A stretch of DNA of 64,000 nt from Opitutales bacterium (lineage in GTDB: Bacteria > Verrucomicrobiota > Verrucomicrobiia > Opitutales > UBA953), in NCBI GenBank assembly GCA_017531845.1, contig JAFXKI010000007.1:248001-312000 (forward strand). Reading direction: 5' to 3'. Both the position numbers and the translations under genes were made by a program. The number at the start of each line of letters is the position of its first letter. Position 1 is the stretch's first letter. This document shows positions 1 through 9,414 of the stretch, piece after piece. The notes below the pieces were generated by a model. The model had not been told where the DNA came from and ran no database searches. It saw only the letters and a program-made list of their open reading frames with translations.

Positions 1-64
1 AGTTGGTTAGAACGCCTGCCTGTCACGCAGGAGGTCGCGGGTTCGAGTCCCGTCCATCCCGCCA
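1..64 (+). tRNA. tRNA-Asp (GTC), 5' end cut by the window edge
   Basis: The sequence runs from the D-loop through an anticodon arm CCTGCCTGTCACGCAGG with anticodon GTC, a T-arm with GGTTCGAGTCC, an acceptor 3' strand CCATCCC, the discriminator G and an encoded CCA at 62-64. The 5' acceptor strand and the start of the D-arm lie outside the window. A GTC anticodon reads GAC and GAU codons, so this is tRNA-Asp. A hairpin terminator follows directly. Confidence 0.95.
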
Positions 65-67
65 TTT

Positions 68-96
68 AAAAGCCCGCAGAAATGCGGGCTTTTCTG
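68..96 (+). terminator. Rho-independent terminator of tRNA-Asp
   Basis: A perfect 10-bp stem (68-77 AAAAGCCCGC with 84-93 GCGGGCTTTT) has a 6-nt loop and ends in a T-run. It starts 4 nt after the CCA end of the tRNA. Confidence 0.85.
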
Positions 97-138
97 TATT
101 CCGAAGCCGGAGAGAAAGATTGGACTAAAGGTGAAAGA

Positions 139-168
139 TTAAAGAAAAGACGGTGCAATCCCTGCACC
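139..168 (-). terminator. Probable terminator of mfd
   Basis: Read on the minus strand, GGTGCA (168-163) pairs with TGCACC (157-152) across a 5-nt loop, followed by a T-rich stretch. It lies about 40 nt beyond the mfd stop codon. The stem is short, so this is a moderate call. Confidence 0.5.
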
Positions 169-208
169 CGGCTACCAGCTCTTACGTAAATACAAGTTCC
201 GTAATTTT

Positions 209-3200
209 TTACTGCCGTAGGAGGAAGTCGCGGAGTTCGCGAAGTCTTTTTTGCGGATCAAGCGAAGCGAGGCGCGGGAAATTAACTCCGATTTTGACAA
301 AATCTCCGCGACGCCGGCGCGCGCGTATCGTTCCCGCCTCAGTTTCAAGTTCGACGATTCCGTGTGCTTCCGCGATACAACGCAATTCAGCGATTGCGCA
401 AAACGCCGTTGCCTCCGGAGGCAAGGCGCCGAAGCGGTCCGCCATGGATTCTTTGACGACGCGCACCTCGTCGGGCGTTCCCGCCATCGCGAGGCGGCGG
501 AATGCGTCGATTCTCACGCGCACATCGGAAATGTAGCTCGCCGGAAGCGTTGCCGAAATCACGCCCCCTCGATGCGCAGCGTTTTTTTCGTCTTTCAAAA
601 TCTGATACTCGTTGCGCATATCCTTCGCACCGGATTCGGGCAAATTTGAAAACCGCACAAAATCCAAGCGTATTTCCGCGCGGAAAATTTTTACCGGATT
701 TTCGCCCTTCAAGCCTGCAATGCTTTGGCGAAGAAGTTGGCAATACAACTCAAAGCCGACTCCGGCGATGTGCCCGCTCTGCTTCATGCCGAGAATATTT
801 CCCGCCCCGCGAAGCTCCAAGTCGCGCATGGCGATGCGGAAACCCGCGCCGAGCTGGTTAAACTGGCGCAAGGCGGAAAGCCGTTTCTTAGCAGCGGAAA
901 TCAGTGTGCGGTGCCGATGCAAAAGCAAGTACGCGTATGCCTGCCGGTTAAAACGCCCGACGCGCCCGCGAAGCTGATAAAGTTGCGACAATCCGAAGCG
1001 GTCGGCGGCTTCGATGATAATCGTGTTGCAATTCGGAATATCCAGTCCGGTTTCGATAATTGTCGTGCAAACAAGGACATCGAACGTTCCCGCGACAAAA
1101 TCCGTCATCACGCGTTCCAAATCCCGCTCTTCCATCTGCCCGTGCCCAACGGCGATTTTTGCCTCGGGAACAAGCGTCTTTAAAAGTTCGGCGACCTGAT
1201 AAATCGTATCGACGCGGTTGTGCAGATAAAAAACCTGACCGCCGCGCCGGATTTCGTGCAAAATTGCTTCTTTTACGAGCTTCGGCTCATAGGTTTTGAC
1301 AACGGTCTGAATCGGCAAGCGTTCCCACGGTGCGGTTTCGATTACGCTCAAATCGCGAGCACCCATGAGTGCCATATAAAGCGTGCGCGGGATCGGAGTC
1401 GCGCTCATCGCAAGCACATCCACGTTTTCACGAAAGCGTTTTATTTTCTCCTTTTGCTTCACTCCGAAACGATGCTCTTCGTCGATGACGAGTAAGCCGA
1501 GTTTTTTAAATTTAACAGCGGCGGAAAGCAGCGCATGCGTCCCGATGACAATATCTAATTCCCCGCTTGCAAGTTGCGACAAAATTTTTGCCCGTTGCGA
1601 AGGCGTGCGGAAGCGCGAAAGCATTTCCACCGAAACCGGATACTGCGCGAAGCGGTCTCGAAACGTATTGAAATGCTGCTGAGTAAGCACTGTCGTCGGC
1701 GCAAGAAATGCCACCTGGTATCCGCTTAGAACGGCTTTGAATGCGGCGCGAATGGCGACCTCCGTTTTCCCGAAACCGACATCGCCGCAAACGAGGCGGT
1801 CCATCGGAGAGGCTCGCTCCATATCGAGTTTGGTTTCGTAAATTGCTTTTGCCTGATCCGGCGTTTCGGTAAACGGGAACGCACGCTCAAACTCGCGTAA
1901 CCACGGGAGCGCGTCGTCCGGCTCGGAAGCTATGCCGGGCTTGGTTTGCCGGGAAGCCTGAAGAGAGAGCAGTTCCGCCGCGAAATCAAGCGTCGCTTTT
2001 TCCGCCGCCCGTCTCGTTTTTTCCCACGCGTTCCCGCCGACTTTTCCGAGCTTAGGCAAAGTTTTTCTCAGTCCGACATAGCGCGAAAGCAAATGTGCTT
2101 CGCGAAACGGAACGTAAAGTTTGACTTTGTTTTCAAACTCAAGCGCAAGCATTTCCTCCTTCGCTCCCGCCGTGCGCTCAAAAGTTTGTATTCCCCGATA
2201 AACGCAAACTCCGTGTTGTAGGTGAACAAGCATGTCTCCGTCAACGAGTTCGTTAAAATCAAGAAGCTGCTCCACGCGCGATTTATGCGGCAAACGGCGG
2301 GAACGCACGCGCGCAACACGCCGACGGTTGCGCCCGAAAAGTTCTCTCTCTGTCGCAACGACAATTGCGCTTTTCGCATTTGAGCCAAAAAAGCCGGAGA
2401 CCTCCGCTTCTTTTTGGGAAAGGCGAATTTCCGCCGTATCACCCTTCTCAACCAAATTTTCACCGACAACAATTCGAAATCCCGCACTCACGTTCCCGCG
2501 CACGATTTCCGGGGAAAAAGATTTTTTCAACGTTCCCGCCTGCCGTTCTTCGTCGAGAATTTCCCGTAACCGCTCCTCACTTCCCTCGCTTTCGGTAACG
2601 AGATAAACGCGGTCTCCGCGCCGCGACCACGCATCCAGCTGCATTAACACGCGCCGCCGTATTTCCTCCGCCTCGGCGAGCCGCTCCGAACCGATCGCGG
2701 ACGAAATTTCTCCGTACGCGATTTCCTCCAAATCTTCGCAATGCCAATCTTCCGGAGCAAAAACTCCGGCGCGCAAAATTTCCGGCACTTCGTCCAACGA
2801 GGAAAATCCGCAAATCTGCCAGCGATTTTCCGCCGCTCGGGCGAGCAAATCCGAGTAGTCCGGCAAACTTTCCGGCTCCGCCAAAACAATACGCGTTCCC
2901 GCCGGAAAGTAATCGAATAGCGCGCCTTCGCGAAATGCCGAAGCGCCTGCCTCTTCCGGCGTTCCTGCCGCGATGACGATTTTTTTCAACTTGCGCAAAC
3001 TGCGTTGCGTTTCCGGATCAAACTCTCGAAGCGCCTCGATTTCATCTCCGAAAAAATCAATACGCACGGGCGCGGAGGCGTTGAGCGGATAAACATCTAT
3101 AAGCCCGCCACGCACGGAGTATTGTCCGGGCGCTTCGCAGAGCGCCTCGTTGTCATAGTCAAAATCTTTTGCCAGTTTTTCCGCAACTTCACGCAGAGAA

Positions 3201-3631
3201 ATTTGCATTCCGCAATAAAGCTCCAGCTCGTGCTTTGCCATTTCCTCGGGCACAGGAACGGGCTGAAAAAGAGCTTCCGGCGTTCCCGCCAAAATCAGAG
3301 GCTCGGACGTTCCCGCCCGGCGAAGAGCCGAAAGCACAGCGAGTAAATCGCAGGCACTTTCAAAACGCCCGGCGGCATTTTCATCCTCCGTTGCCTTGGG
3401 TAAACCGCAAAGCTTCGGGCAAAAAATTTCAGCTTCCGTTGCTTTCGCGTTCCCGCGTTGCCGAAGCTCCGCAAAGAAAACGGCATCTTCGGCAAGAATT
3501 TCCGCTCGCCCGAGATTATTTCCGACGACTACCGTCAGCGGCGTTCCCGCGCGCAAAAGCCGCGCCAGAGCCGCGCCGCCCGCCGCCGCACTCACACCCG
3601 TAATAAAATCGCATCCCGATAGTTCGGTCAT
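209..3631 (-). CDS. mfd: Transcription-repair coupling factor Mfd
   Basis: This 1140-aa protein is the ATP-dependent translocase that removes RNA polymerase stalled at DNA lesions and recruits UvrA. The N-terminal third is the UvrB-like module. A CarD-like RNA-polymerase-interacting domain starts near residue 460 (VDGDMLVHLQHGVCVYRG). The RecG-like motor has Walker A GDVGFGKTE near 615 and a DEEH box (VIDEEHRFGV) near 715, followed by the helicase C domain and the TRCF C-terminal domain. Length is normal for the family. The ATG at 3631 has no clear Shine-Dalgarno sequence. The gene carries a dozen copies of the CGGGAACG motif, many read as Ala-Gly-Thr, so this tripeptide is conspicuously frequent. 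Confidence 0.97.
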   Translation of the reverse strand: MTELSGCDFITGVSAAAGGAALARLLRAGTPLTVVVGNNLGRAEILAEDAVFFAELRQRGNAKATEAEIFCPKLCGLPKATEDENAAGRFESACDLLAVLSALRRAGTSEPLILAGTPEALFQPVPVPEEMAKHELELYCGMQISLREVAEKLAKDFDYDNEALCEAPGQYSVRGGLIDVYPLNASAPVRIDFFGDEIEALREFDPETQRSLRKLKKIVIAAGTPEEAGASAFREGALFDYFPAGTRIVLAEPESLPDYSDLLARAAENRWQICGFSSLDEVPEILRAGVFAPEDWHCEDLEEIAYGEISSAIGSERLAEAEEIRRRVLMQLDAWSRRGDRVYLVTESEGSEERLREILDEERQAGTLKKSFSPEIVRGNVSAGFRIVVGENLVEKGDTAEIRLSQKEAEVSGFFGSNAKSAIVVATERELFGRNRRRVARVRSRRLPHKSRVEQLLDFNELVDGDMLVHLQHGVCVYRGIQTFERTAGAKEEMLALEFENKVKLYVPFREAHLLSRYVGLRKTLPKLGKVGGNAWEKTRRAAEKATLDFAAELLSLQASRQTKPGIASEPDDALPWLREFERAFPFTETPDQAKAIYETKLDMERASPMDRLVCGDVGFGKTEVAIRAAFKAVLSGYQVAFLAPTTVLTQQHFNTFRDRFAQYPVSVEMLSRFRTPSQRAKILSQLASGELDIVIGTHALLSAAVKFKKLGLLVIDEEHRFGVKQKEKIKRFRENVDVLAMSATPIPRTLYMALMGARDLSVIETAPWERLPIQTVVKTYEPKLVKEAILHEIRRGGQVFYLHNRVDTIYQVAELLKTLVPEAKIAVGHGQMEERDLERVMTDFVAGTFDVLVCTTIIETGLDIPNCNTIIIEAADRFGLSQLYQLRGRVGRFNRQAYAYLLLHRHRTLISAAKKRLSALRQFNQLGAGFRIAMRDLELRGAGNILGMKQSGHIAGVGFELYCQLLRQSIAGLKGENPVKIFRAEIRLDFVRFSNLPESGAKDMRNEYQILKDEKNAAHRGGVISATLPASYISDVRVRIDAFRRLAMAGTPDEVRVVKESMADRFGALPPEATAFCAIAELRCIAEAHGIVELETEAGTIRARRRRGDFVKIGVNFPRLASLDPQKRLRELRDFLLRQ

Positions 3632-3673
3632 TCAATTAGGAAATGCGTTTCCCGCAATTACAGATTTTAAATA

Positions 3674-6625
3674 TCAGGAATTTTCGTCGTGGGGAATTTT
3701 GACGTAGTTGTCGGAACGACCGCGCGCCGTGCCCCAAATTTCGAAGAGACGTAAAGTTGACAGCGCAGGCTTCACGCCCTGCTCGTCGTGCACTTCCGCT
3801 CCGATACTGAAGCAGTAGCTCATTTGGCGAAAAGCGCGCGAATACGCCATTCCCATGCGCACGTAACCGTCAAAAATCGTTCCCGCCGACGCGCCGGCAC
3901 CCTTAACGCCGGTGATTCGAATATTATTTCCGTCGAGCAAATCTTCGTCGCTTGCGGCACGAATATCGAGTACGAGATAATGCACGTCCCCGCAGGCATC
4001 GGCGAGGCGGTCTATCACGTCAGCAAGTTTTCCGGAACGCAATTCCGGACGGGAAACGAAATTTGCTCCCTTGATACGGGAGCCGATAGGCGCAAGCGCG
4101 TAAGTTTCACCCGCCTCAAGCACACGATTCGCATCACGGAAATTAAGCTTGGAAAAAAGCTTTCCGTTCGAAACGCCTTTGTCGTCCGCCCAAATCAAAT
4201 CTTCGAGTTTGCGTTCTCCGTCGCCCTTAACCACGACAAAATCTTTTTGCACAACCGTCTGAATGCGCCCGGTTGCACGCCCCGGACGCCGCGACCAAAT
4301 AATCTCGTATTCGTTTCCGCCGACGAACTCCTGCAATACAGCCGCATCCGCATTGACCTCGAGCCAGTTGCGCAAATGCTCGCGGGAACGCACAATGCAG
4401 ACGCCGACACCGCCATCGCCGATTTCCGGCTTCATCACGCACGGGAACGCAATTTTGTTTTCCCGCATCAGCGCGAGCACATTTTCCGTACGCGTATCTA
4501 AATTTTCGGATACGGGAACGTAGAGCGTTTTTACGGAAACGGAAGCAACCGCCGGGTTATTTTTATCCGACAAAAATTTTGTGTAATGCTCAAATTTTGA
4601 GCCGGAAGCCAGTCCTCCGTCCGCGCCGAGCCCGCGATTCGCAAGCGTAAAAAGCGTCCACGAACGGTGTATTAATGCCTGCCATAAATAATGTAGCATC
4701 GGCGGAATCGCCAAAATGAATTGAGGCCAAAACTCGTGGCGAGTCCAATGCCGGCGCATCATCACGTGGCGGCGACGCCCGCGCCACGTGAACGCCGGAA
4801 TGACGTAATGCGTGATCAGCCAAAGCGCAAGAATCGCGCCGATGACAATCCACGCCGCATTGTGGTGCCATTCCTTAAATTTATCGATAACGCCCGCGCC
4901 GACTTTTTCCGCGAGCAAAATCAGCGGCGGCGTCCACACGGCAGCTGCGATGAAAAACAAAAGCACGAGCTTTGCCATGTTCAGTTTCATAATTCCCGCC
5001 GCAACAAAAGTCGGTACGCGTGATCCCGGAATGAAGCGCGAAGAAACAATCAGCGCAAAACCTTTCGGATTTTTGTCAAACCAATCCGACATGCGATCCA
5101 CTTCCTGCTCGGAAATAATCCATTTAAACGGAGCCTTGCGCAGAACCGGTCGACCGAGAAAACGCCCGATAAGATAAAGCACGCTGTCGCCGATGAAAAT
5201 CCCTACGAGGCATGCCACCGTTGCCGGAATAAATTCAATCAGCCCCTGTGCAACTAAAAGTCCGGAAGCAAGGCAAGTCGGGTCCTCCGCGACAAATGTG
5301 CACACCAAAATCACAAGCATGAGCACGAGCACGCGCACTCCGTGAGCCGCTTCAATCGGCGGGAACGCTTCCGTTGCGGGAACGGGAGCCGCGCGAGAAA
5401 GTTTTTTCGCCTCGGCGGGAACGGAAACGCGAGCAAGGAATGCCGCATAATTGTCCGTCAGCGTCAACGGATTATCGAGAAAAACTTCATGCCCGCCTGC
5501 CACAAAATGCGTTTGCGCCTGCGGAGCGAGCTTCGCCGTGTATTCTGCTGCAACGGCAGGCATAACGACGTCGTCTTTTCCGTGCGCGAGGAAAATCGGA
5601 CCCTGCCAATCACGGAGAAACGCTTTCAAATCACTCATGTCCGAATCCCAAAGCATCCGGGCAAAGGCTTTGTTGATGTTTCCGGAATCCATCAAACCGA
5701 AATGCGGCAACACATCCTGCGCCAGTTTGAAAAATCCGAGGTGAAACGTGTAAACGATTTTATTGACGATGTGATTTCCGAGTAGCTCAAATTCCTGCGC
5801 ACCCGACGACGAAACGAGCGCGAGCGATTTTACGCGCACCGGATTTTGGTGCGCCATGTAAACGGCGATCCCGCCTCCCTGCCCGTAGCCAAGCACATTC
5901 ACTTTTTCAATGCCGAGCACATTTAAAAGTTCAAACATTTCCCCCGCCGCCGCTTCGATAGAATAATCGGCAACTTCACGCTGAGATGCTCCCGCTCCGG
6001 GCAAATCCGGCACAATGACACGCGTTGCCGAGCCTGTGCGAACGAGCTCCCGCGCAATTTCATCAAGAGAACTCCCGTCTCTTGCCGCGCCATGAAGCAG
6101 CAACACGGGAACGCGCTCCGAGCTTCCGTCGCGCCAATGCCGCCACGCATCGGCGACGGCACGTTTGGAGGTGTCGTAAAGTTCCTCCGCTTTTTTCTTG
6201 GCGGAATCCAATGCCGATGCGTCCGGAGTCGCGGGAACGCCGCCTTCGGGAATGTTCGGCGAAGCCGGCATTTCCACGTTTCGCGGGGAAAATTCCGAAT
6301 ACGCGATATTGATTTTTTGCCCCGTCGGCAAAAGCTTGGAAACATAAACGCCGTTCAGTCGCGATGTTTTATGCGAAATATCGCCGATTGCCGCACCTTG
6401 CGCAACGACGGCGGCGCGAACTTCCTCCGGAGTTTCCCAAACGGATTCCACAGCAAGCTCTGCCACAGAAACACGGTGTTGACCCTCGCGCAAATCCGGC
6501 GTCATCGGAAACCAGTGCCTCACACCGTAAGACGCGGCAACTAGCGCCAAAAACAGGAAAATGACACGCCAACGCACAGGCAAGCGTTGCCAAAGATTTT
6601 TTTCGCTCATAGATTTTTGTGTCAT
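3674..6625 (-). CDS. Alpha/beta-hydrolase-like, DedA/VTT membrane and ATP-grasp-like fusion protein
   Basis: This 983-aa protein is counted from the ATG at 6625; the ATG at 6610 is an alternative. Starts further upstream would run into the divergent gene at 6746. An N-terminal membrane anchor (residues about 10-32) is followed by an alpha/beta-hydrolase fold (about 155-400) with LLLHGAARDG, HGKDD and GGHEVFLDNP. The nucleophile elbow reads GYGQGG, with Gly248 where Ser is normal. Residues about 428-640 are a DedA/SNARE-associated membrane domain with the FIPGSR motif. Residues about 675-983 resemble an ATP-grasp ligase (FPCVMKPEIGDGGVG, QEFVGGNEYEI, VVKGDGERKLEDLI). DedA proteins are linked to lipid-carrier translocation. 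The hydrolase domain probably lacks activity. Substrate is unknown. Confidence 0.8.
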   Translation of the reverse strand: MTQKSMSEKNLWQRLPVRWRVIFLFLALVAASYGVRHWFPMTPDLREGQHRVSVAELAVESVWETPEEVRAAVVAQGAAIGDISHKTSRLNGVYVSKLLPTGQKINIAYSEFSPRNVEMPASPNIPEGGVPATPDASALDSAKKKAEELYDTSKRAVADAWRHWRDGSSERVPVLLLHGAARDGSSLDEIARELVRTGSATRVIVPDLPGAGASQREVADYSIEAAAGEMFELLNVLGIEKVNVLGYGQGGGIAVYMAHQNPVRVKSLALVSSSGAQEFELLGNHIVNKIVYTFHLGFFKLAQDVLPHFGLMDSGNINKAFARMLWDSDMSDLKAFLRDWQGPIFLAHGKDDVVMPAVAAEYTAKLAPQAQTHFVAGGHEVFLDNPLTLTDNYAAFLARVSVPAEAKKLSRAAPVPATEAFPPIEAAHGVRVLVLMLVILVCTFVAEDPTCLASGLLVAQGLIEFIPATVACLVGIFIGDSVLYLIGRFLGRPVLRKAPFKWIISEQEVDRMSDWFDKNPKGFALIVSSRFIPGSRVPTFVAAGIMKLNMAKLVLLFFIAAAVWTPPLILLAEKVGAGVIDKFKEWHHNAAWIVIGAILALWLITHYVIPAFTWRGRRRHVMMRRHWTRHEFWPQFILAIPPMLHYLWQALIHRSWTLFTLANRGLGADGGLASGSKFEHYTKFLSDKNNPAVASVSVKTLYVPVSENLDTRTENVLALMRENKIAFPCVMKPEIGDGGVGVCIVRSREHLRNWLEVNADAAVLQEFVGGNEYEIIWSRRPGRATGRIQTVVQKDFVVVKGDGERKLEDLIWADDKGVSNGKLFSKLNFRDANRVLEAGETYALAPIGSRIKGANFVSRPELRSGKLADVIDRLADACGDVHYLVLDIRAASDEDLLDGNNIRITGVKGAGASAGTIFDGYVRMGMAYSRAFRQMSYCFSIGAEVHDEQGVKPALSTLRLFEIWGTARGRSDNYVKIPHDENS

Positions 6626-6745
6626 CGTCAGGAAAAAATTCTTCGGGGAGTTTATCCGCTTTTCATGTTTACTCCAAGACGAAACCCGCGCGCACGGCTG
6701 CGCTTTAACCTTTAAGCGTTCCCGCTCATGCGGTAGGATAGCCGC

Positions 6746-7714
6746 ATGAAAGTTATCATCACCGGAGCCGCCGGATTTCTCGGGCGCGAAACCGTTTTTT
6801 CGGCACTGCGTCGCGGTTTTGACGTTACCGCCGTTTTTCATAAAAACGAAATTTTCCTGCCGCCGAGTGTCCGGCGCATGCGTATCGATTTAACGGATAC
6901 GGGAGCGCTCCAAAGTTTTATTCTTCAGGAATTTCCGGACGCCGTCATCAATTGCGCCGGAATTACTTCCATCGCCGACGCGGAAGCAGCCCCCGCACGA
7001 GCGGAACAACTCAACGCAGCGCTCCCGCGCACGCTTGCCATGCTCGCCAATCATATTTCCGGACGCTTCATTCACGTTTCCACCGACATGGTTTTTGACG
7101 GCGACAAGGGGAACTACGAGCACACGGATATGCCGCTCCCGCGCAACCTTTATGCGCAAACCAAACTTCTCGGCGAACGCGACGTTCTGAAATTCGGCAA
7201 AAACAACGCCGTCGTCATTCGCACCACCCTGCTTTCCGGAAATTCTCCGAGCGGCAAAAAAAGCCTGCACGAACGCCTTTTCGCCGAATGGGCGCAAGGC
7301 AAAAAAACACCGCTCTTCGAAGAAGAAATCCGCCAGCCCGTAAGCGTTTCCAATCTTGCCGATGTTCTCGTTGAACTTTGCGAACGCCCGAACCTGAGCG
7401 GCGTTTATCACTGGTCCGGGAACGAGAAACTTTCCCGCTACGAAATCGGAGTGCGCATCGCCGAACACTTCGGACTTCCCGTCGAAAAATGTATCGAAAA
7501 AACCAATTATGAAAAAATCGGAGTCGCGGCAAAATCGCGTCCCCGAGACCTGTCCTTTATCCTGCATCCGCTTGCGGGAAAATTAAAAACGCGCGCACAG
7601 TGCTTCGACGAAATTTTGTCTGAGATGTCCGTTCCCGCCGGATGTGAAGCCTGGTATGAATCGGTAACCGGGCGCAAAGTTGTGCGCAGGCTCGTGAAAG
7701 GCGTCGATTTTTAA
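6746..7714 (+). CDS. RmlD-like SDR-family sugar-nucleotide reductase
   Basis: This 322-aa protein is an extended short-chain dehydrogenase. It has the N-terminal NAD(P)-binding motif TGAAGFLG (residues 6-13), NCAGIT, STDMVFDG and the catalytic YxxxK as YAQTK near residue 136. The order matches dTDP-4-dehydrorhamnose reductase (RmlD), which makes dTDP-L-rhamnose, but no rmlA/B/C genes are nearby, so the exact substrate is open. It is transcribed away from the fusion gene, with about 120 bp between the starts, and ends 11 bp before the exonuclease gene, so the two probably form an operon. The start ATG directly precedes the Rossmann strand, as expected. Confidence 0.8.
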   Translation: MKVIITGAAGFLGRETVFSALRRGFDVTAVFHKNEIFLPPSVRRMRIDLTDTGALQSFILQEFPDAVINCAGITSIADAEAAPARAEQLNAALPRTLAMLANHISGRFIHVSTDMVFDGDKGNYEHTDMPLPRNLYAQTKLLGERDVLKFGKNNAVVIRTTLLSGNSPSGKKSLHERLFAEWAQGKKTPLFEEEIRQPVSVSNLADVLVELCERPNLSGVYHWSGNEKLSRYEIGVRIAEHFGLPVEKCIEKTNYEKIGVAAKSRPRDLSFILHPLAGKLKTRAQCFDEILSEMSVPAGCEAWYESVTGRKVVRRLVKGVDF

Positions 7715-7725
7715 ACATTCCCGCA

Positions 7726-8397
7726 ATGGACTGGAAAAACATCAAAATTCACGTTATAGACTTTGAAGGCTCCGTACGCACGGGAATCGTCGAATACGGT
7801 GTGGCGACCTTGCTCGGCGGACGTATCATTAAAACTGCAACGCGGCTTTGCTCCGTGAAAACGCCGATTCCCCTCGAAGAATCCGAAATTCACGGCATTT
7901 TTGATGAAGATGTGGAAGACAACGCGCCGATTGAAGCAGACTGGGATTTTTTTCTGCACTTACGCAAAACCGGACTGCTCGGCTCGCACCACGCGCCCGC
8001 CGAAATCGGAATGCTGTCCGCCGTCTGGGCGTTCCCGGGAAACGTTCCCGATTTTTCCCTGAAGTCGTTCCCGCCAACCAATGATTGGGGTCCATGGATA
8101 GACACCTGCAAAATTGCCAAAGAATGGTTTCCGCACGAGCCCAAACATGCTCTCGGCACACTCATTGAGCGCTTTGAAATTGCCGATCGCGTTGCCGCCG
8201 ATGCCCAAAAATTTTGCCCGAAAACGCGTTCCCGCTACCATTGTGCGCTTTACGATGCGATTGCCGCGGCGCATTTGCTCGTCAATATGTGCGAACATCC
8301 GGCGTTTGCGCGCTCAACCATTTTGGATCTGGTACGCGCCAGTTCCGGAGCCAAAAGATTTCAAAACCACATCCAAGCGGAATTCGATTTTTTCTAA
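7726..8397 (+). CDS. DnaQ-like DEDDh 3'-5' exonuclease family protein
   Basis: This 223-aa protein has Exo I as IDFEGS (Asp12, Glu14) and Exo III as HCALYD near residues 172-177, which fits the HxAxxD pattern of DEDDh exonucleases. The Exo II region SHHAPAEIGML has Glu where Asp is usual. Such domains remove nucleotides from DNA or RNA 3' ends using two metals. No polymerase or helicase domain is fused. It follows the RmlD-like gene by 11 bp. The role (RNase T-, oligoribonuclease- or epsilon-like) cannot be fixed from sequence alone. The changed Exo II acid could lower activity. Confidence 0.7.
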   Translation: MDWKNIKIHVIDFEGSVRTGIVEYGVATLLGGRIIKTATRLCSVKTPIPLEESEIHGIFDEDVEDNAPIEADWDFFLHLRKTGLLGSHHAPAEIGMLSAVWAFPGNVPDFSLKSFPPTNDWGPWIDTCKIAKEWFPHEPKHALGTLIERFEIADRVAADAQKFCPKTRSRYHCALYDAIAAAHLLVNMCEHPAFARSTILDLVRASSGAKRFQNHIQAEFDFF

Positions 8398-8443
8398 ATT
8401 CGACCGGAAACAGAATTTCTTTTACCCGTACAGAACAAAACAA

Positions 8444-8483
8444 AAAAACGTTCCCGCGAGTGCTTCACGGGAACGTTTTTCTT
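8444..8483. terminator. Bidirectional terminator made of inverted CGGGAACG motifs
   Basis: A 13-bp perfect stem pairs AAAAACGTTCCCG (8444-8456) with CGGGAACGTTTTT (8468-8480) across an 11-nt loop. It lies between two convergent genes and has A and T runs on the two sides, so it can terminate both. Each arm contains one copy of the window-wide octamer. Confidence 0.85.
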
Positions 8484-8506
8484 TAAGCGTTAAGCTCTAA
8501 GCTTTC

Positions 8507-9391
8507 TTACGCGTTCGGATTCCAAACGGAAAGAAGCGCTTCGGCGAGGTGCGACGGCGTTTCCGCAACGGCGATGCCTGCCGCCTGGAGCGCGCGAACC
8601 TTGTCTTCCGCCGAGGTGCCTTTGCCGCCGACGACCGCGCCTGCGTGGCCCATGCGGCGACCGGGAGGAGCCGTGCGACCGGCAATAAACGCCGCAACCG
8701 GTTTTTTGACATGTTCTTTGATGTATTCGGCAGCTTCGATTTCGGCAGTGCCGCCGATTTCGCCGATCATCAGAATCGCGTCCGTGTCCGGGTCTTCATT
8801 GAAGAGCTTGACAACGTCGAGGTGCGTGAGACCCTGAATCGGGTCGCCGCCGATACCGACGCAAGTCGATTGCCCGTAGCCGCGTTGCGTGAGCTGATAC
8901 ATACCTTCGTAAGTCAGCGTTCCCGAGCGGGAAAGAATACCGACGCGACCCGGCTTGGCGATGTAGCCCGGCATAATACCGATGTTGCATTCGCCCGGCG
9001 TCATGATACCGGGGCAATTCGGACCGATGAGGCGAACGCCCGGAGCCTGGCGAAGTTTTTCCTTCACGAGCGCCATATCGCGCACCGGAATCCCTTCGGT
9101 GATGCAGACGATGGTTTGAATGCCCGCGTCGATCGCTTCCATAATCCCTTCTGCCGCGAAAGGCGGCGGAACGAAGATGACGGACGTGTTCGCGCCTTCT
9201 TTTTCAACGGCTTCGCGGACCGTGTTGAAAACCGGGAGCGAATCGTTGAACTTCTGCCCGCCCTTACCCGGCGTCACCGCCGCGACGTAGTTCGTGCCGT
9301 AAGCAATGTTGTTGAGCGCGTGCTTGGAGCCGGCTTTACCCGTGATACCCTGACCGACGACTCGCGTGTTCTTGTTGACGAGAATACTCAT
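8507..9391 (-). CDS. sucD: Succinate-CoA ligase, ADP/GDP-forming, alpha subunit
   Basis: This 294-aa protein forms, with SucC, the TCA-cycle enzyme that interconverts succinyl-CoA and succinate with substrate-level phosphorylation. The N-terminal CoA-binding Rossmann domain has [11 protein letters not shown] near residue 14. [12 protein letters not shown] lies near 120, and GHAGAVVGG near 250 holds the phosphohistidine. Length is standard. It starts 23 bp after the sucC stop, so the two are one operon. Only one copy of the CGGGAACG motif occurs in sucCD, at 8918-8925. Confidence 0.97.
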   Translation of the reverse strand: MSILVNKNTRVVGQGITGKAGSKHALNNIAYGTNYVAAVTPGKGGQKFNDSLPVFNTVREAVEKEGANTSVIFVPPPFAAEGIMEAIDAGIQTIVCITEGIPVRDMALVKEKLRQAPGVRLIGPNCPGIMTPGECNIGIMPGYIAKPGRVGILSRSGTLTYEGMYQLTQRGYGQSTCVGIGGDPIQGLTHLDVVKLFNEDPDTDAILMIGEIGGTAEIEAAEYIKEHVKKPVAAFIAGRTAPPGRRMGHAGAVVGGKGTSAEDKVRALQAAGIAVAETPSHLAEALLSVWNPNA

Positions 9392-9414
9392 TGTCTAAAT
9401 CTTTCTCTTAAAAA

